Assembly (NCBI GenBank): GCA_036429605.1
Contig: JAVFKD010000004.1
Coordinates: 4,650,001-4,714,000, forward strand
DNA length: 64,000 bases
Direction of reading: 5' to 3'
DNA from: Cladobotryum mycophilum
Lineage: Eukaryota > Ascomycota > Sordariomycetes > Hypocreales > Hypocreaceae
Positions 49,101-61,388 of this stretch are shown one piece after another. Both the position numbers and the translations under genes were made by a program. The number at the start of each line of letters is the position of its first letter. The first letter of the stretch is position 1. Under the pieces are notes generated by a model that saw nothing but the letters and a program-made list of their open reading frames with translations, was not told where the DNA came from and did no database searches.

Positions 49101-50802
49101 TCAAACCGTCTCGACAGGCGTCTTCTCATGCGTGCTAGAACTCTCCGACACCGTCGCCGTGGTATGACCGCCCACCTCCTCGGCGGCGGAGGTAGCCACA
49201 TGCCTCGTCAACTCGACGTAGTCGTACGCAAACTCGCCTAGCTGACAGTCGTCCACGCCGGCGTCCTCGTCCTCGGGGGAGACGCGCAGGGAGAGGCCTG
49301 GGACGAGGTTCATGAGGAAGAGGATGAGGCAGGAGAGGACAAAGGACCAGCCAAAGGCGGCGCAGATGCCGGCGATTTGGTAGCCGAGTTGGACCCAGTG
49401 GTGCTGGACCCAGCCGATGGGGGGTAGACGTTGCCGTCGAGGGAGGCCATGGTTGAGCTAAAGGAGGAGGGCAAGGTTAGATGTTATGTTTGTAAACGGG
49501 CGGGGAAGTAGGGGAGGGGAAAAGTGAGAAGAAAAAAGGGTAGAGAATGTTGCAGTAGTGACTTACGTTCCAAAGATGCCAGTCATGATGTTACCTGCCA
49601 TACCGCCAATGCCGTGAATGGCAAAAATATCAAGAGTATCGTCTACACCAATGACAAACTTGAGCTTGGTCGCAAAGTTGCAGCACGTGGCGCCGACAAC
49701 ACCGATAATAAAGGCAGACCAAGGAGGCACGAAGCCAGCGGCGGGGGTAATGGCGACAAGACCCGCCACGGCACCGGAGCAGAAACCAATGGTGCTCCAT
49801 TTCTTCTCGAGGCGGTAGTCGAGCAGGATCCAGGTGACTCCGCCGACGGAGGCAGCGAGGTTGGTCACAAGGCAGGCCATGACGGCGCGGAGGTTCATCC
49901 CCAGGGCCGAACCGCCATTGAAGCCGAACCAGCCGACCCAGAGGAAAACAGTACCGAGAACGACGTTTGTGACGCTGTGGGGGCGGTAGGGAAGACCGCG
50001 GTTCTTGTCGTAGCCGGTGCGCTTGCCGAGCATGATGCTGTAGGCGAGGGCGCAGGTACCGGAGGCGATGTGTACGGGCCCGCCGCCGGCGAAGTCGTAA
50101 GCGGGGAGCTTGAAGAGCCAGCCGTTGGCGTTCCATGTCCAGTAGGCGATGGGGTCGTAGACGACGGTGGACCAGATGAACATGAAGATGATGGCGGGGA
50201 GCATGCGACCGCGGTCTGCGACGGCACCAATGGCCAGGGCAGGTCTGTTTTTGAAACACCCCATCGTCAGTAAAAACAAGGTCGCGATGGACATGTGTAG
50301 CTGGGTCGGGTTCCCTGGACAAGTACTCACGTAATAGCCGCAAACATGCCTTGATAGAGACACAGCAGGATATCAGGCAACCAAGCAGAACCATTCGGCT
50401 GCGCCAACGTCTTCATCAGACCAAACTGAGTCAAATCACCGAGGAACGCATTGCCCGTTCGGGAAAACGTGAGGGAGTACCCCCAAAAGAACCACTGGAA
50501 CGAAATGACGCCCACGGAGAGCATGGACAGGAGAACCAGCTGGAGGGCCGACTTTCGACGCGCGAGGCCGCTGTAGAAGAGGCCGACGCCGGGAATCATG
50601 AGCAAGACGAGGAGGGAGCTGACGGTGATCCATGCTACATGTCCAGTCTGCGGAATGTCAGCAGGAACTCGAATCGCTTGGGCAGAGAGAGAGAGAGAGA
50701 GTAAAATTGGAAACGTACGTCGTAAAAGACGTTGAGGTCACTCGCTCCAGTTGAGTAACCTGCATCCGCCTTCCCGGTGGTGCCATTGTAAGCGTCCACC
50801 AT
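49101..50802 (-). CDS. Ammonium transporter (MEP/AMT/Rh family)
   Basis: Plasma-membrane ammonium uptake. Exons 50802-50719, 50647-50331, 50244-49567 and 49457-49101; intended product 478 residues with ~11 membrane helices. Marks: IPGVGLFYSGLARRK, SFQWFFWGYSLTFS, DFAGGGPVHIASGT with the pore-lining region, AIHGIGGMAGNIMTGIF with a conserved His, and a final helix GYQIAGICAAFGWSFVLSC followed by a hydrophilic tail. In exon 4 the G6 run at 49419-49424 (plus strand) must be G7 to read NVYPPIGWVQHHWVQ into the last helix; as written the frame is lost there. Donors GTACGT, GTGAGT and GTAAGT are consensus. The start ATG at 50802 lies in ACCATGG-like context. Confidence 0.94.
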
Positions 50803-53083
50803 GATGACTTCTTCCGTGTCTGTCTCAGCAGACTAGTTAGTATTCCCGTCCACGCCGTTGCTGGCTTCTCTTAATTCTTCCGTAGAGATTGTATTGTCTC
50901 AATACGAAAGAGAGAGAAAATAATGTTACGACAAGAGGTGGGTTGAGGTCATTCAAGGGGCAGAAACGAGGTGGAGATGGCAAGATATTTAAACAGTTCC
51001 CAACTTAAAGCTGAAAAGTCCAAAGCTCCAAAAGGTCTGCGAGTCCGACAAGTCCCGCTGCAGGGAGCCAGCTGGATGGCGAGAAATACTGAGTGGAGGT
51101 CCATCAAAATAGCCCAACATCATATAAAAGACAAAGCTCATCCCACGCCCGTTTTACGAACTAGCTCCATCCAAGCCACCGGGAGCATCATGCGTAGAGC
51201 GGGACCAGGGCATGTGCTTCATCGATAGTTCTGCCAAGCGGAGCAGGCGAAAGAAAACGGCTTCAGCTCCCTGGTTCCCTTAGGCGAGCCAAAAGACGAA
51301 GAGCTTATCGCCTCAATAGTATGCTGGGACCATGGGTGGTGCGGCGCACCTTTTGGTGTATGGGGAGGGAAGCCATGCCGATAAGTGATCCAACTCCCAC
51401 AGGTTCCCGTCCCGGTTTGTTCAGCCACTGGTGCGAGTTGGTCCAGGCTTGGCTTATCTTTATATCTGAGAGGCTTATCAGATGCATGTGCGTGCAGGCT
51501 AATTTTAGTTGAAAAGCGTACAAGGTTTGAACTGATGACAACTGGAAGTATTCATGTATCAGTGAGGGCAAAAGCGTGAAAGAAGCCATGAGCTTGGCAT
51601 GTCACATGAAAATTTGGTCTGTTGAGAGCGAGAGAGAGCGAGAGAGAGAGAGAGAGAGATAGATAGAGGTATTCTCTTCGATCTGTAAAAGGTAGATGGT
51701 GTAATCGTGGATCGTTGTCATAAGGTAGGATTCTGCATCAAGCCCACGGAATATCGGTCCCACAGGAACAATAAAACGTGGCAAGTCAGCTCCCCTGCGA
51801 CCATGAGCTCAGGGCTGCAGGGTCTAGGCACAAGTATATGATTCTGCAGCTGGGGGCCTGACTGAGACAGATGCTGTGTATTTGTCTTTATGCTGCACAC
51901 CCCCACAGGTTCGATTCTGCAGTCGGTATGAGCCGAATCGAGTGTGTAAACCCAAGGGGCTTGTTCCTTGGGATTAGAAGCGGAATCTGCCATGTGCTGC
52001 TGAATTTGCACTGATAATGGGTAATCTTCCACACTGTCCAGCACTTACGTCAAGCCATTTGTGCTTATCCAAACTCAGGTTACAAACCAACAATTGATTC
52101 CCTTATCACCAAGTAGCATATTCGCCCGTCATCGTGGGAGCGACGGCAGGTCGTGTCGTCGAGGCACTACTGAATCTGGTCCAATCCCCGGTCTCGGGTG
52201 CAGGCGGAACCGCATGGCACCCTGGCAAGATAAAGGCCTGATGTGAGATATCATGGTGATGATTGGGCGATGTTCCTTATCTCTTGGCGTGGCGTCTGTG
52301 TGTGTGGGTGGTCTGCTTTAGCGTCGTGGAGCTGTGCCTGACAGACAGCTTCTTTTGTCTCAAATCTGGAGATGAGAATCATATGAACTGAATCCTCTGA
52401 TTTCCTCAAATTAATTGCACATGAAATAGTCTAGGCCAAGATGCGTAGGCCACCACACGCTGATGAGACGCTGAACAAGTATTGAAATATGAAGGGATGT
52501 CATTCAGCTCAATAATGAGCATCTAACAGTCAAGTTGCCGTTTCTTTGCATTGTAAGCCCTGAATCAGCTTCTCACTCGATCCCTCGCGCCACGTCTGAG
52601 ATAAGAATTTGAGTAACTGGGGCATGTCAGCCTACTGCCATCCGCGAGTCGTGAATGGTGATGTGGCTTCACATTCCTGCACATTCGTTTGCGGAAGGGT
52701 CGGTTTGCGGCTGAAGCATCTAAGAAACCAAGTGGCGGATGCATGTATTTAACCTTGGAAGTAAAAATAGCCAGGCTTTTTCCATGGTGGCCATGAGTTA
52801 GTTGACTGAAGACATGTCAAAGTCGCAACGGCCGCGCCGGATTCTCATGCTGTTACTGACTTCGGCTAACGGCTCCAAGAACCGGTGGGCCATCGACTTG
52901 TCGATCTGCACGGTAAATCCACAGATATATCCTGAACCGGCACACTCAGATGCTTGATGATCCACCAGAGTCTCCGTACGGAATTGTAAACGACTCAACA
53001 GGATTTATCAACGTGATGATACCGCAAATGCTCAAATCTGTATGCTAGCTCGTCGCTTGACTCATATTTTGATGTTGGCAGTG
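50803..53083. other. 2.3-kb intergenic region, MEP promoter side
   Basis: No supported gene. GA/GATA repeat at ~51627-51666. Short open frames are not convincing. Confidence 0.5.
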
Positions 53084-53686
53084 TCACGATTCCAGCTCCT
53101 CTCTCCACTCCTCTTCCAGCTCAACCAGGCATTTTGCAACGTTCCATGAAACTTCATCCTCCAATGCTCTTCGTTTCTCCCCAGAAATCTTGTCCAGCAC
53201 ATATCGGCTCACCACCGCAGGGTCTCTGTCCTCGGGTCTTCCAATGCCCACGGCAATTCTCGCAAATGGTGAGCTCGGATATTTGTTTTGCGATAGTGAT
53301 GCCTTGACACTCTTGATGCCATTGTGGCCACGAGGGCTTCGGTCCCAGGGGATGAGTTTCGCAACTCCAAAGTCCCTTTCCAGTTCATCATGCACAATCA
53401 CTAGACTAAGCGATGCAGGGTCATGCTGCTTGACGACGTCCTGCCACACTTTGGCAACAAAGCCTCCGGAAATATTCATCAGAGTTGGAGATTGAACAAG
53501 AATGTATTTTGATCCCTGAGATATCATGTAGGACTGTTTGCCCAGCTTTGTCTCTACAAAGCTCGGCTGCCGCAGAGCTTTCGTGAGACCATTGAGTACA
53601 AAATGCCCCGCTGAGTGTAGACTTTCATATGTCGGTAGTGGATTTCCCAGACTGATGACAAGAAACCGAGGATTAAACGCCGGCAT
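53084..53686 (-). CDS. Peptidyl-tRNA hydrolase (Pth1 family)
   Basis: Frees tRNA from peptidyl-tRNA dropped off the ribosome. Single exon, 200 residues, normal length. Conserved residues: Asn in SLGNPLPTYE, catalytic His in SLHSAGH (aligned with the usual RHNxG), Asn in LMNISGG, Asp in VHDELERDFG, Asn in RGHNGIKS, and VGIGRPEDRDPAVVSRYVL. The TRHN motif is altered to LHSA, common in fungal members. Mitochondrial or cytosolic location is not clear; no strong presequence. Divergent from RVS161, with 355 bases between starts. Confidence 0.92.
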   Translation of the reverse strand: MPAFNPRFLVISLGNPLPTYESLHSAGHFVLNGLTKALRQPSFVETKLGKQSYMISQGSKYILVQSPTLMNISGGFVAKVWQDVVKQHDPASLSLVIVHDELERDFGVAKLIPWDRSPRGHNGIKSVKASLSQNKYPSSPFARIAVGIGRPEDRDPAVVSRYVLDKISGEKRRALEDEVSWNVAKCLVELEEEWREELES

Positions 53687-54041
53687 TGTGGGAATTAGGT
53701 CTTATGGTGAATCCTTGGATGATAAATTTCGTTTGCGGGCGACTCATGAACGGAAACAGGAATTTTCGAAATGAAGCTTTCCAGGATATGGCGGAACATT
53801 GTTTTTCCAGGGCGTGGCTGAGTCTTGTCCACTGACGTCGATAAGCGCGATTGGGCGGAGCAGCCGTGGCTGCGCATCCAGTTTCGTCGTCACTCTTAAT
53901 TCCCACTCATTCGCTTTAGCCTCTCCTTCAAATCCCCGAGAAACGCATCCACCAACTCGCAGATCTTACGAACAAGAAGATACGACCTTCCTTTGACCTT
54001 GACCATTTCGAATTGACGCAAAATAATAAAATACTGCAAAA
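53687..54041. promoter_or_regulatory. Shared divergent promoter, PTH1 / RVS161
   Basis: A 355-base interval between two divergent ATGs; must contain both promoters. No element singled out. Confidence 0.5.
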
Positions 54042-55074
54042 ATGTCTTGGGCGGGTACGGCGAATACTAAACACCCCGCAGTGTTGGAGATAGGAGAGAG
54101 GGGCTGATCAAGTGAAAACAGGGTTCAAGAAGAATGTGAACCGCGCGACGACGCAGGTTATGATGAAGACGGGTTAGTCGTGGTATTCAATGGGTTGGCA
54201 GAGCGAAAAAAGTCTCACACAACTCACTCTAGGTCATGTCGAGAAGACAAACGACCGTGACTACGAAGTCGAGGAGAGGTATGCCTCCTGAACCCTGCCT
54301 TGGCCGAATCGACTTACAACATGTTCTAAATGCGACTCTAGACGATTCAGAACAATGGAAACCGCTTCGCTACGGCTACAGAAGGAATCGAAAGGATATC
54401 TCGACTCGCTCAGAGGTGAGCCCTATGACTAGACCAAATACACACGGAGACCCCGGAGCTGACGTGAACCAGCCATGACCGCATCACAAATGAGGATTGC
54501 CGAGACTATAGACGCATTTTACGGCGACTCTGGCGCAAAAGACGGCGTCAGCAGAAGCTACAAGCAAGCAGTGGAGGATCTTGACTCCGAAACTATCAAG
54601 GCCCTCGATGGTCCCTACCGAATGACCGTTCTCGACCCCATCGCTCGTTTCTGCGCTTACTTCCCCGATATCAACGAATGTATCAAAAAACGATCCCACA
54701 AACTACTCGACTACGATGCGCTGCGCGCAAAGGTCAAGCGACTTGTAGAGAAGCCCGATAAGGATGCTACCAAGCTGCCCCGAACCGAAAAAGAACTGGA
54801 GATGGCCAGGGTTGTATACGAGCAGCTCAACGAACAGCTGAGCACCGAACTACCGCAGCTCATCGATCTCCGTGTCCCTTACCTGGACCCCAGTTTTGAA
54901 GCGCTTGTCAAGATTCAGTTGCGATTCTGCGCCGAGGCATATTCGCGAATGGCTCAAGTGCAGCAGTATTTGGATGCAGACACAAGAGATCTGTACGCCG
55001 ACGGCCATTTGGATGCAAGGGTAGAACAAGTTTTGCAGGAGATTCGGGAGTTGAGCATCAGCGGGACTGTATAA
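54042..55074 (+). CDS. BAR-domain protein RVS161/Hob3 (amphiphysin-like)
   Basis: Curved-membrane binding protein acting in endocytic scission and actin organisation, usually as a heterodimer with Rvs167. Five exons: 54042-54054 (13 coding bases), 54122-54172, 54233-54278, 54342-54415 and 54473-55074; 261 residues. The BAR domain covers nearly the whole protein: MSWAGFKKNVNRATTQVMMK, AMTASQMRIAETIDAFYG, DGPYRMTVLDPIARFCAYFP, LIDLRVPYLDPSFEALVKIQ. No SH3 domain, which separates it from Rvs167. All splice junctions keep the family sequence. Converges on DCP1. Confidence 0.95.
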
Positions 55075-55461
55075 AGGTGGATTTGTTTATTTTATTTTGT
55101 CTAAAGGAGAAAATGGCGGTTACGGGACGCGCATCAAGGGATGTTGAAACGGCGCATGGGATTGCACGTTGTCAATTTAATGTATTTAGATATCGCCTCC
55201 TCTGGGTTTCAAGTCCATGAATAGACTATTGTTTGCTCAAGCGTGTAATTGCATCATGAGATGAGATGTGTTTTCTGTGAGATTGTAAGTTTCTGGCATG
55301 TCTTCAAACGGTAGCAATCTTTGTCAACTTACCATGTAAGCCGTGTATTCTCAAGATGAGGGTTGTAAGCCTTTGTGCCTTACTACCATGCAACTACAGC
55401 ATATCATCCTGTGTTCTGAATTTCTCTCTGCCTCCCTCCCTCTCTCTCTCTCTCTCTCTCT
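55075..55461. other. Convergent spacer, RVS161 / DCP1
   Basis: 3' flanks; a CT repeat at ~55439-55463 reaches into the DCP1 stop codon. Confidence 0.6.
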
Positions 55462-56117
55462 CTAGTGCCCTACATTTGACACTTGCTTGCCAAACAGCTC
55501 ATTAAGCGTTAACGGCCTGCCGATTGCTTGCATCGCCGGACCAGCTTCTGGCCCCTCTCTCGCTATTGTGCCGGCCGCCCTTGCAATCTTCCAGCTCTCC
55601 TCAATGATGGCCCCATTCGTTGCTCTCGTCTCCTCCTCGTCGTTGTGAATCCACACCCCCAGTACCTTTTCTCCTTCGCCCCAATCGCCCTCGGCCTTGA
55701 TGATGACCAGCTCTCCCATGATTTCCACGTGGCTCACGCGTGCGAGATCGACGATGACGTTGTCCAGCCCGCGGCGGTTGAGCACAAAGACGCAGGCCCG
55801 GGGGCGGTTGTTTACGTCATTTGGCAACGGCATCTGGGCGCACACAAACATTGTGCCCTCTATTCCCGACTTTTCCCAGCCCTCGGTGTTGCTGTCAAAG
55901 GTGTATATCACGGCGTTGGCGGCGATGCTGAGGATCCTGCTGATGGAAGGGAGGTAACGCTGCAGGACGGAGAGGTTGAGCTCCGTGTTGGAGCGAGGGG
56001 GAGGGGCTCGTAGGTGGACTGCATTGTGGCGACGTCGGATTCGTAGTCTGAGATGGCGGGGATGCGATTTGAAGGATGGCGGTTGTGCCTTGATTTTCGA
56101 GGAGTCGTGCGGCTCAT
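55462..56117 (-). CDS. mRNA-decapping enzyme subunit DCP1
   Basis: Activator subunit of the Dcp1-Dcp2 decapping enzyme in P-bodies. Starts MSRTTPRKSRHNRHPSNRIP at 56117 with an EVH1-like domain: NLSVLQRYLPSISRILSIAA, AVIYTFDSNTEGWEKSGIEG, FVLNRRGLDNVIVDL, VLGVWIHNDEEE. It ends after GRPLTLNELFGKQ. The first ~40 codons and the remainder lie in different frames; adding one base to the G5 run at 55997-56001 (plus strand) joins STYEPLP to PRSNTELNLS and gives 218 residues. The alternative of two separate genes is unlikely because both halves match DCP1. Confidence 0.9.
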
Positions 56118-56878
56118 GGTGGCAGCTTTTCAAGGGCGTACTTGGTTATCGTCCCCCTTATCGTGAATAAGGTTATCAGATGATGCGTTGATGCATAAAA
56201 ACAGTTACACAGAAATGCGGGCGATGCGTACGTTTTCTTGTTTTATGGCGACAATAGCTTTTGCGTGATTGTATTTTATCACAACTGTATGTAGAGGGGG
56301 AGAGAGAGTTATTGTTTTTTTTTTTAGCGGACTGAGCGAGACATGGAATGGGATGGCCTGTATAAATGGCACAGGATTAGTAGGATGGGGGAATGGACGG
56401 ATGGAATGGATGGACGGATGGCGTAGCATCACCACTGCGGGGGGGGGGCGTCTGTGCCTAAGCTTACCTTATCGATAAGTGCTCACCACTCAACCACTGT
56501 CAGGGTCGAGGGCAGCTATGACGCCTTGTCCTGTCCTGTCCTGTCGTGGGGGCCAAACCCAACCAAGCAGGCAAGCTTCCAACTTGGATCTTTCAATCCA
56601 ACTGCTACACCCTTTATTACCAATCCGAGGAACCTGCATCATTACCGGCAGCTGGCTCATTCCTCGAAACAGCTTCAATCATTTCTGTATCCCATTATTC
56701 GCGGAATGCGAACAGTTCTATGGGACTCCTCTGTTTCCCCCTTCATCGCCCGCGCCATCCTCGCAATCGCCGAACCATGGTCTAGCAGCTGGGCGGCAGC
56801 AAGAGGATCACCGACATAGAGAGGTAGCGACGTCGCGTCCGGCAATCTTCTTCTTCTTCCTCGTCATATTGTTACACC
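56118..56878. promoter_or_regulatory. Divergent promoter region, DCP1 / OCRL-like
   Basis: A 761-base interval with both promoters. TCCTG pentamer repeats at ~56525-56545 and GGATG repeats at ~56395-56420. No gene seen. Confidence 0.5.
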
Positions 56879-59844
56879 ATGGAGTCGTCCGCCAGAGAGC
56901 CGTCGACGCACTCTGTCGGCTCAGAGCCCGAGGATCTTGCTTCGACTCCCCTGTCTCTCGCCAGGGCCGTCCTGGCCCGCCGACCCGAATACGTTCGACC
57001 GTGCACGATTCGAGTCAAGATTGGTACTTGGAATGTCGCCGCATGTCCAGGCACGGATAAGGACCTCGCGAGCTGGTTCATTGGCGGCAAAGGCCTTGAT
57101 CAAAATCTGGCCGGATTAGACCTCTCACACAATCCTGCTGTGGAGCACACAAATGCCGGGCAGGATGGGGACTCTGACTCTCTGCGGCTCATTGGTGGCC
57201 AGGATGTTGGGCTATACGTTTTGGGCTTGCAAGAGGTCGTCGATCTCAACATGACCAAGGAATACATGAACCGAGCCATGTATACCGATACAGGCCCCGT
57301 GGATAAATGGAAAGCGGCCCTAGAGGCAGCAATGCCCCCGGGATATCAGCTTGTCATGGCCGAACAAATGACCGGGCTGCTACTCCTGATATATGCTTCC
57401 CCAGAGATTGCGCCAACAATCAGCAATATCTCTACACAGCAGGTTGGCACTGGTCTTCTGGGCTACTTTGGAAACAAAGGGGCCGTGGTAACGCGCCTTG
57501 TTCTGGGAGAAACGACCCGGCTAGTGTTTGTCAATTGTCATCTCGCTAGTGGCGCCGGCGCCAGCTATCTTGATAGGCGGTGCTGGGATGTAGAACAAAT
57601 ACTATCCAAGACGCAGTTTCAACCAGTCGTCAATGCAGGCGTGGCCGAGGATGATGGAGACAAGATTGGAGACGAAGATTTTGCTTTTGGTTTGGGGACC
57701 TGAACTTTCGTCTAGACGGCTTGCCAGGTGAGGATATCAGGAGATTGCTGACTCTACACGCAAGAGGCGAATACGACCTAAGCAAGGGTAAGGCCCCTCC
57801 GCCCATAGAGGGTGGCGACGGCATCATAGTAATGAGGGCGTCTGAAAGCGACGACGACACCACTACCGTATCCTCCATGCATTCAAGAGAACAGAGCTTC
57901 GACTCGGTGAGCTCATTGCCCGATCCGGACGACTTTCTAGAAGATCCAAGTCAAGATCCAAGTCAAGATCCAGCGTCACTACAATCAACCATCGACTCAT
58001 TACTACCCCATGATCAACTGAGGCGAATCATTGCACAGCGCAAGCTCTTTCATGATGGCTGGAAGGAGGGTCCAATATCATTTCTTCCAACCTACAAGTA
58101 TGATGTCGGCACAGTTGGTCTGTTTGACTCAAGCGAGAAACAACGGGCCCCAAGCTGGTGCGATCGAATTCTATACAGGACCCGCCAAGAAAAGGTAGCA
58201 TATGACAAGAAAATACAAGAAGAAAAGGAATCTAGGAAAAAGGATGAAGAAATGAAGTCCAGGGGTCTGGAGGAAGATGACGATGTACTCTTCAGTTATG
58301 ATCCAGAAACTGATGGAGAGGAGCAACCAAGGGGATCTTCAGCAGCAGAATATGACGAGTACGATGACGATGATATTGCTGAGCCGGAAACTGGTCCTAC
58401 GAAAGATGGGTCCAACGAACACATCTCAATCGACATCTATACTTCTCACCAACGGATCATGTCTTCGGACCATAAACCCGTCATCTCCATCTTTACCCTT
58501 GAGTATAACGCAGTCGATCCGGAGCTAAGGGCCGCCATTCACTCTGAAGTTGCCCGCGATTTTGACCGTGCCGAAAACGAAGGTCGCCCTGGAATCACGC
58601 TCGTGGTAGAAGGTGGTAAGGGCCAAGCCGATGGGGCAGTTGATTTTGGGGATGTGGGATTCTTTGAAAAACATTCTTGCTCCATCACGGTTGCAAATAC
58701 GAGTGGTGTCGCTGCCAGCTTCGAGTTTTTGGATAAGCTGAGCACAGAGGATGACGACACGAGCACCAACACCAACACCTGGCTAAAGACTTCATTCCAT
58801 CGTTCCGACGATGACGATAAGAATGATGATCTGGGGCCATCCGTGACATTAGAGCCAGGGGAGACGGTGATTGCCGTCATTGAGGCTCATGTTTCTGCAA
58901 TCTCCCATATTCGTGTCCTCAATGATGCCAGCTCCAAGCTTGAAGATGTGCTTGTATTGCGTGTGGAAGGGGGAAAAGACCACTTCATCCCTGTGCGCGG
59001 CACGTGGCTGCCAAGCTGCTTTGGCAGATCTCTCGACGAGCTCATTCGGATTCCTGAAGGGGGTATCAGAAAATTCGTCCAGGAAAAGAACATCAAGGGC
59101 GTGGTTCCATATGATCGAGACGTTCATTGCTCTGCACCGAGGGAGCTGTTCAAGCTTACGGAGGCGATCCAGACTCTAGCAGAGCGATGCGTCGCCGACG
59201 AGGCCATGCTAGAAAATATGGCGCTTCCTCGCGACCCCGGATGGCCATTCGATGCGTCAACGTGGAATGGGAATTTTGGTCCACAAGAATCCGTCAAGGC
59301 CGCGGTGATTTCAGCTCTTGATACCGACGGCGGGCTTGTGGATGCGCTACCGGTAGAGCTCCCTTCTCCTCAAAAGCTGGAGGTGTTGTCCTCTGTGTTG
59401 CTCCTGTTTCTCGCTTCTCTTACGGATGGGTTGGTGCCGCCCTCTCTCTGGGCGAAGCTTGGGGTCGTACTCCCGAACCTCCCATCTCTTCCCGTGACGA
59501 TGTGGCCGGACGCAAAGAATCAGGTCCTAGATGTTCTTTCCATCTCGCCGAGCCATAACATTGCGTTTGTCTTTTTATCGGCTACACTCGCGCGGGTAGC
59601 CGGAGAACTAAGCCCAGTTACACCAGAATCTGCTCGGCCGCTGTTGAGTAGGAGATTAAGTTTTCGTCCTGGCGTGTTTGAGAGTGAGAGTGTTCGAAGG
59701 AAGAGAGCCAGGGAGAGGCGATATGCCGAGCTGGTTGGGCCGCTGTCGTTTCGCGTCAGTGGAGGTGAAAAGGATAAGGCGACGAGAGAGAGGGAACGAA
59801 TCATGATGGAGATGTTTTTGAGAAAGGAGGACGAGGAAGGCTAG
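56879..59844 (+). CDS. OCRL/INPP5B-type inositol polyphosphate 5-phosphatase
   Basis: Removes the 5-phosphate of phosphoinositides, mainly PI(4,5)P2, on endocytic and Golgi membranes. Intronless; intended product 988 residues. Catalytic domain: KIGTWNVAA (~44), LGLQEVV (~117), GLLGYFGNKGAVVTR (~197), VNCHLASGA, FWFGDLNFRLDG, SFLPTYKYDVGT, APSWCDRILY and SSDHKPVIS. An ASH-type beta-sandwich follows (VGFFEKHSCSITVANTSGVA), then a RhoGAP-like C-terminal domain (VPYDRDVHCSAPRELFKLTEA). The frame breaks at 57679-57682: a T4 run needs one more T to pass from DEDF into CFWFGDLNF. The ATG at 56879 (CACCATGG) is strong. It is divergent from DCP1. Confidence 0.92.
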
Positions 59845-61388
59845 GTGCAGAAGTCGAGGAGCAGACGTCGCAGAGTATGGCAACGAAGGCGACAATGAAC
59901 TGCGGAGGTGGAGGTGGGATTAAGAATTACTTGTATGAGACAGTGGTTTGGGTGAATGTATATATATACGGGAGTCCTTTTTTTTATACCTGCATAGGGG
60001 TTATGGGAAGTGCAATAACTACCCTACGTTAGAATTATTGCTCTAAATACGTTGATTAAGTTGATCAGGCAGATTAGATGGATATGTTATGAATGGGAAA
60101 CTAGACTTGGTCATCGATGATGGCGATGTCGTCAAGCTTAGGCTGCAGAAGGAGTGTAGAAGAGGGCCCTTGTTCGATTGTATTGTATTGGTAGTGATTG
60201 TTTATTTGCAACCGGCAGTTGGCAATGCGTCTAGGCAAGAGACTCAGGGTCCGGCATTGAGTTTGGTGTTGTTCAGTAGAGAGGAGATGAACCGCCAATA
60301 AGCTCAATGAATAGTATGACGATCCTATCCAACTTTCCTTTAGGATACCATGACAGTGAGTGATAGCATATTCTATATAGTAGATGCCTGACGGCTGATG
60401 CCTTGTCTGCCTGGGGCACTACCGTAGCTGATGGAGGTGGAAGAGTAGGGAGACTCACATCAGCTGCACTTTCTGCTTGCCTACCGATGCAAGGCCAACT
60501 ATCGCTTCTCACTGCACCTACTCTGCTTCTTCCTGTTCATCACCTCTTTGTTAATCATCGACTCTAATGCAGCAACAATCCAGGAGGGGTATGTCCGTTC
60601 AAGTTCGAGTTTTGGGCTATTGATACGCCCTGCCTGACTTGACCCTCTTGATTGACTCCGTTTGTCTGTCTGTTGATAGATTCACACCCACAAAAAAGCA
60701 TGTGACCAACAAACAAGCAGCTACCCGTTTTCAAAAAATGTTCATTAATACACACCAAAAAAAAAAAGAAGAAGAAGAAATGATTCTTCTTATTCTTATT
60801 CTTATTCCCACCATTGCTGTGTTGATCTACCGACCTTGAACCTAATCTACTGATTCAACGCGCAAGCTTAACAGATGACGAGACCACGCAAAAGAAGAAC
60901 AATCGCATGACGGCGAGATAAGGCAGCAGAGGCGGTGACAACATACGTGAAGACGATCAGCCTCTATGGGAGGAGAGAGCTCGACTTTCGTTTGTTCGTT
61001 CTTGCTTTCTTTCTTTCTTTCTTGCTCTTCATCCTTTCGTATAAAGACTTACTCATCCTGCTTCGCTACTACCAACCCTTCAACCAGTGACTCAGTCAGT
61101 CAACTCAATCTTCCTCTAACCTCTTTCTCTTCTATACCCTCTACCTCTCCCACCTCCACCTCTTGATCTCCCATCTTCACCTTCTCCTCTCTCTTTCTCT
61201 CTCTCCTCCTCTCTCAAAACAAAAAAGAGCTCGCCACTCCAAGTATCTCTATATTCGAATTGCTTCCAATCCTCCATGTCAAATCTTCTTTGCTTGTCAT
61301 TGTTCCCCTTCCGCAGACGAATAGTTCTCCAAATAAGTGTCCAGCATCCAGCCGCAACTCCCCTTACCACGATATCACCGCCGTCATC
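59845..61388. other. 1.5-kb intergenic region
   Basis: No supported gene. A CTTT repeat at ~61004-61024 and a strongly C/T-rich leader from ~61100 precede the next ATG. Confidence 0.5.

Noticed and set aside
51895..51925. T-loop-like GGTTCGATTC sequence suggesting a tRNA
   Set aside because: Flanking bases do not form a T stem and no acceptor or anticodon stem could be drawn.
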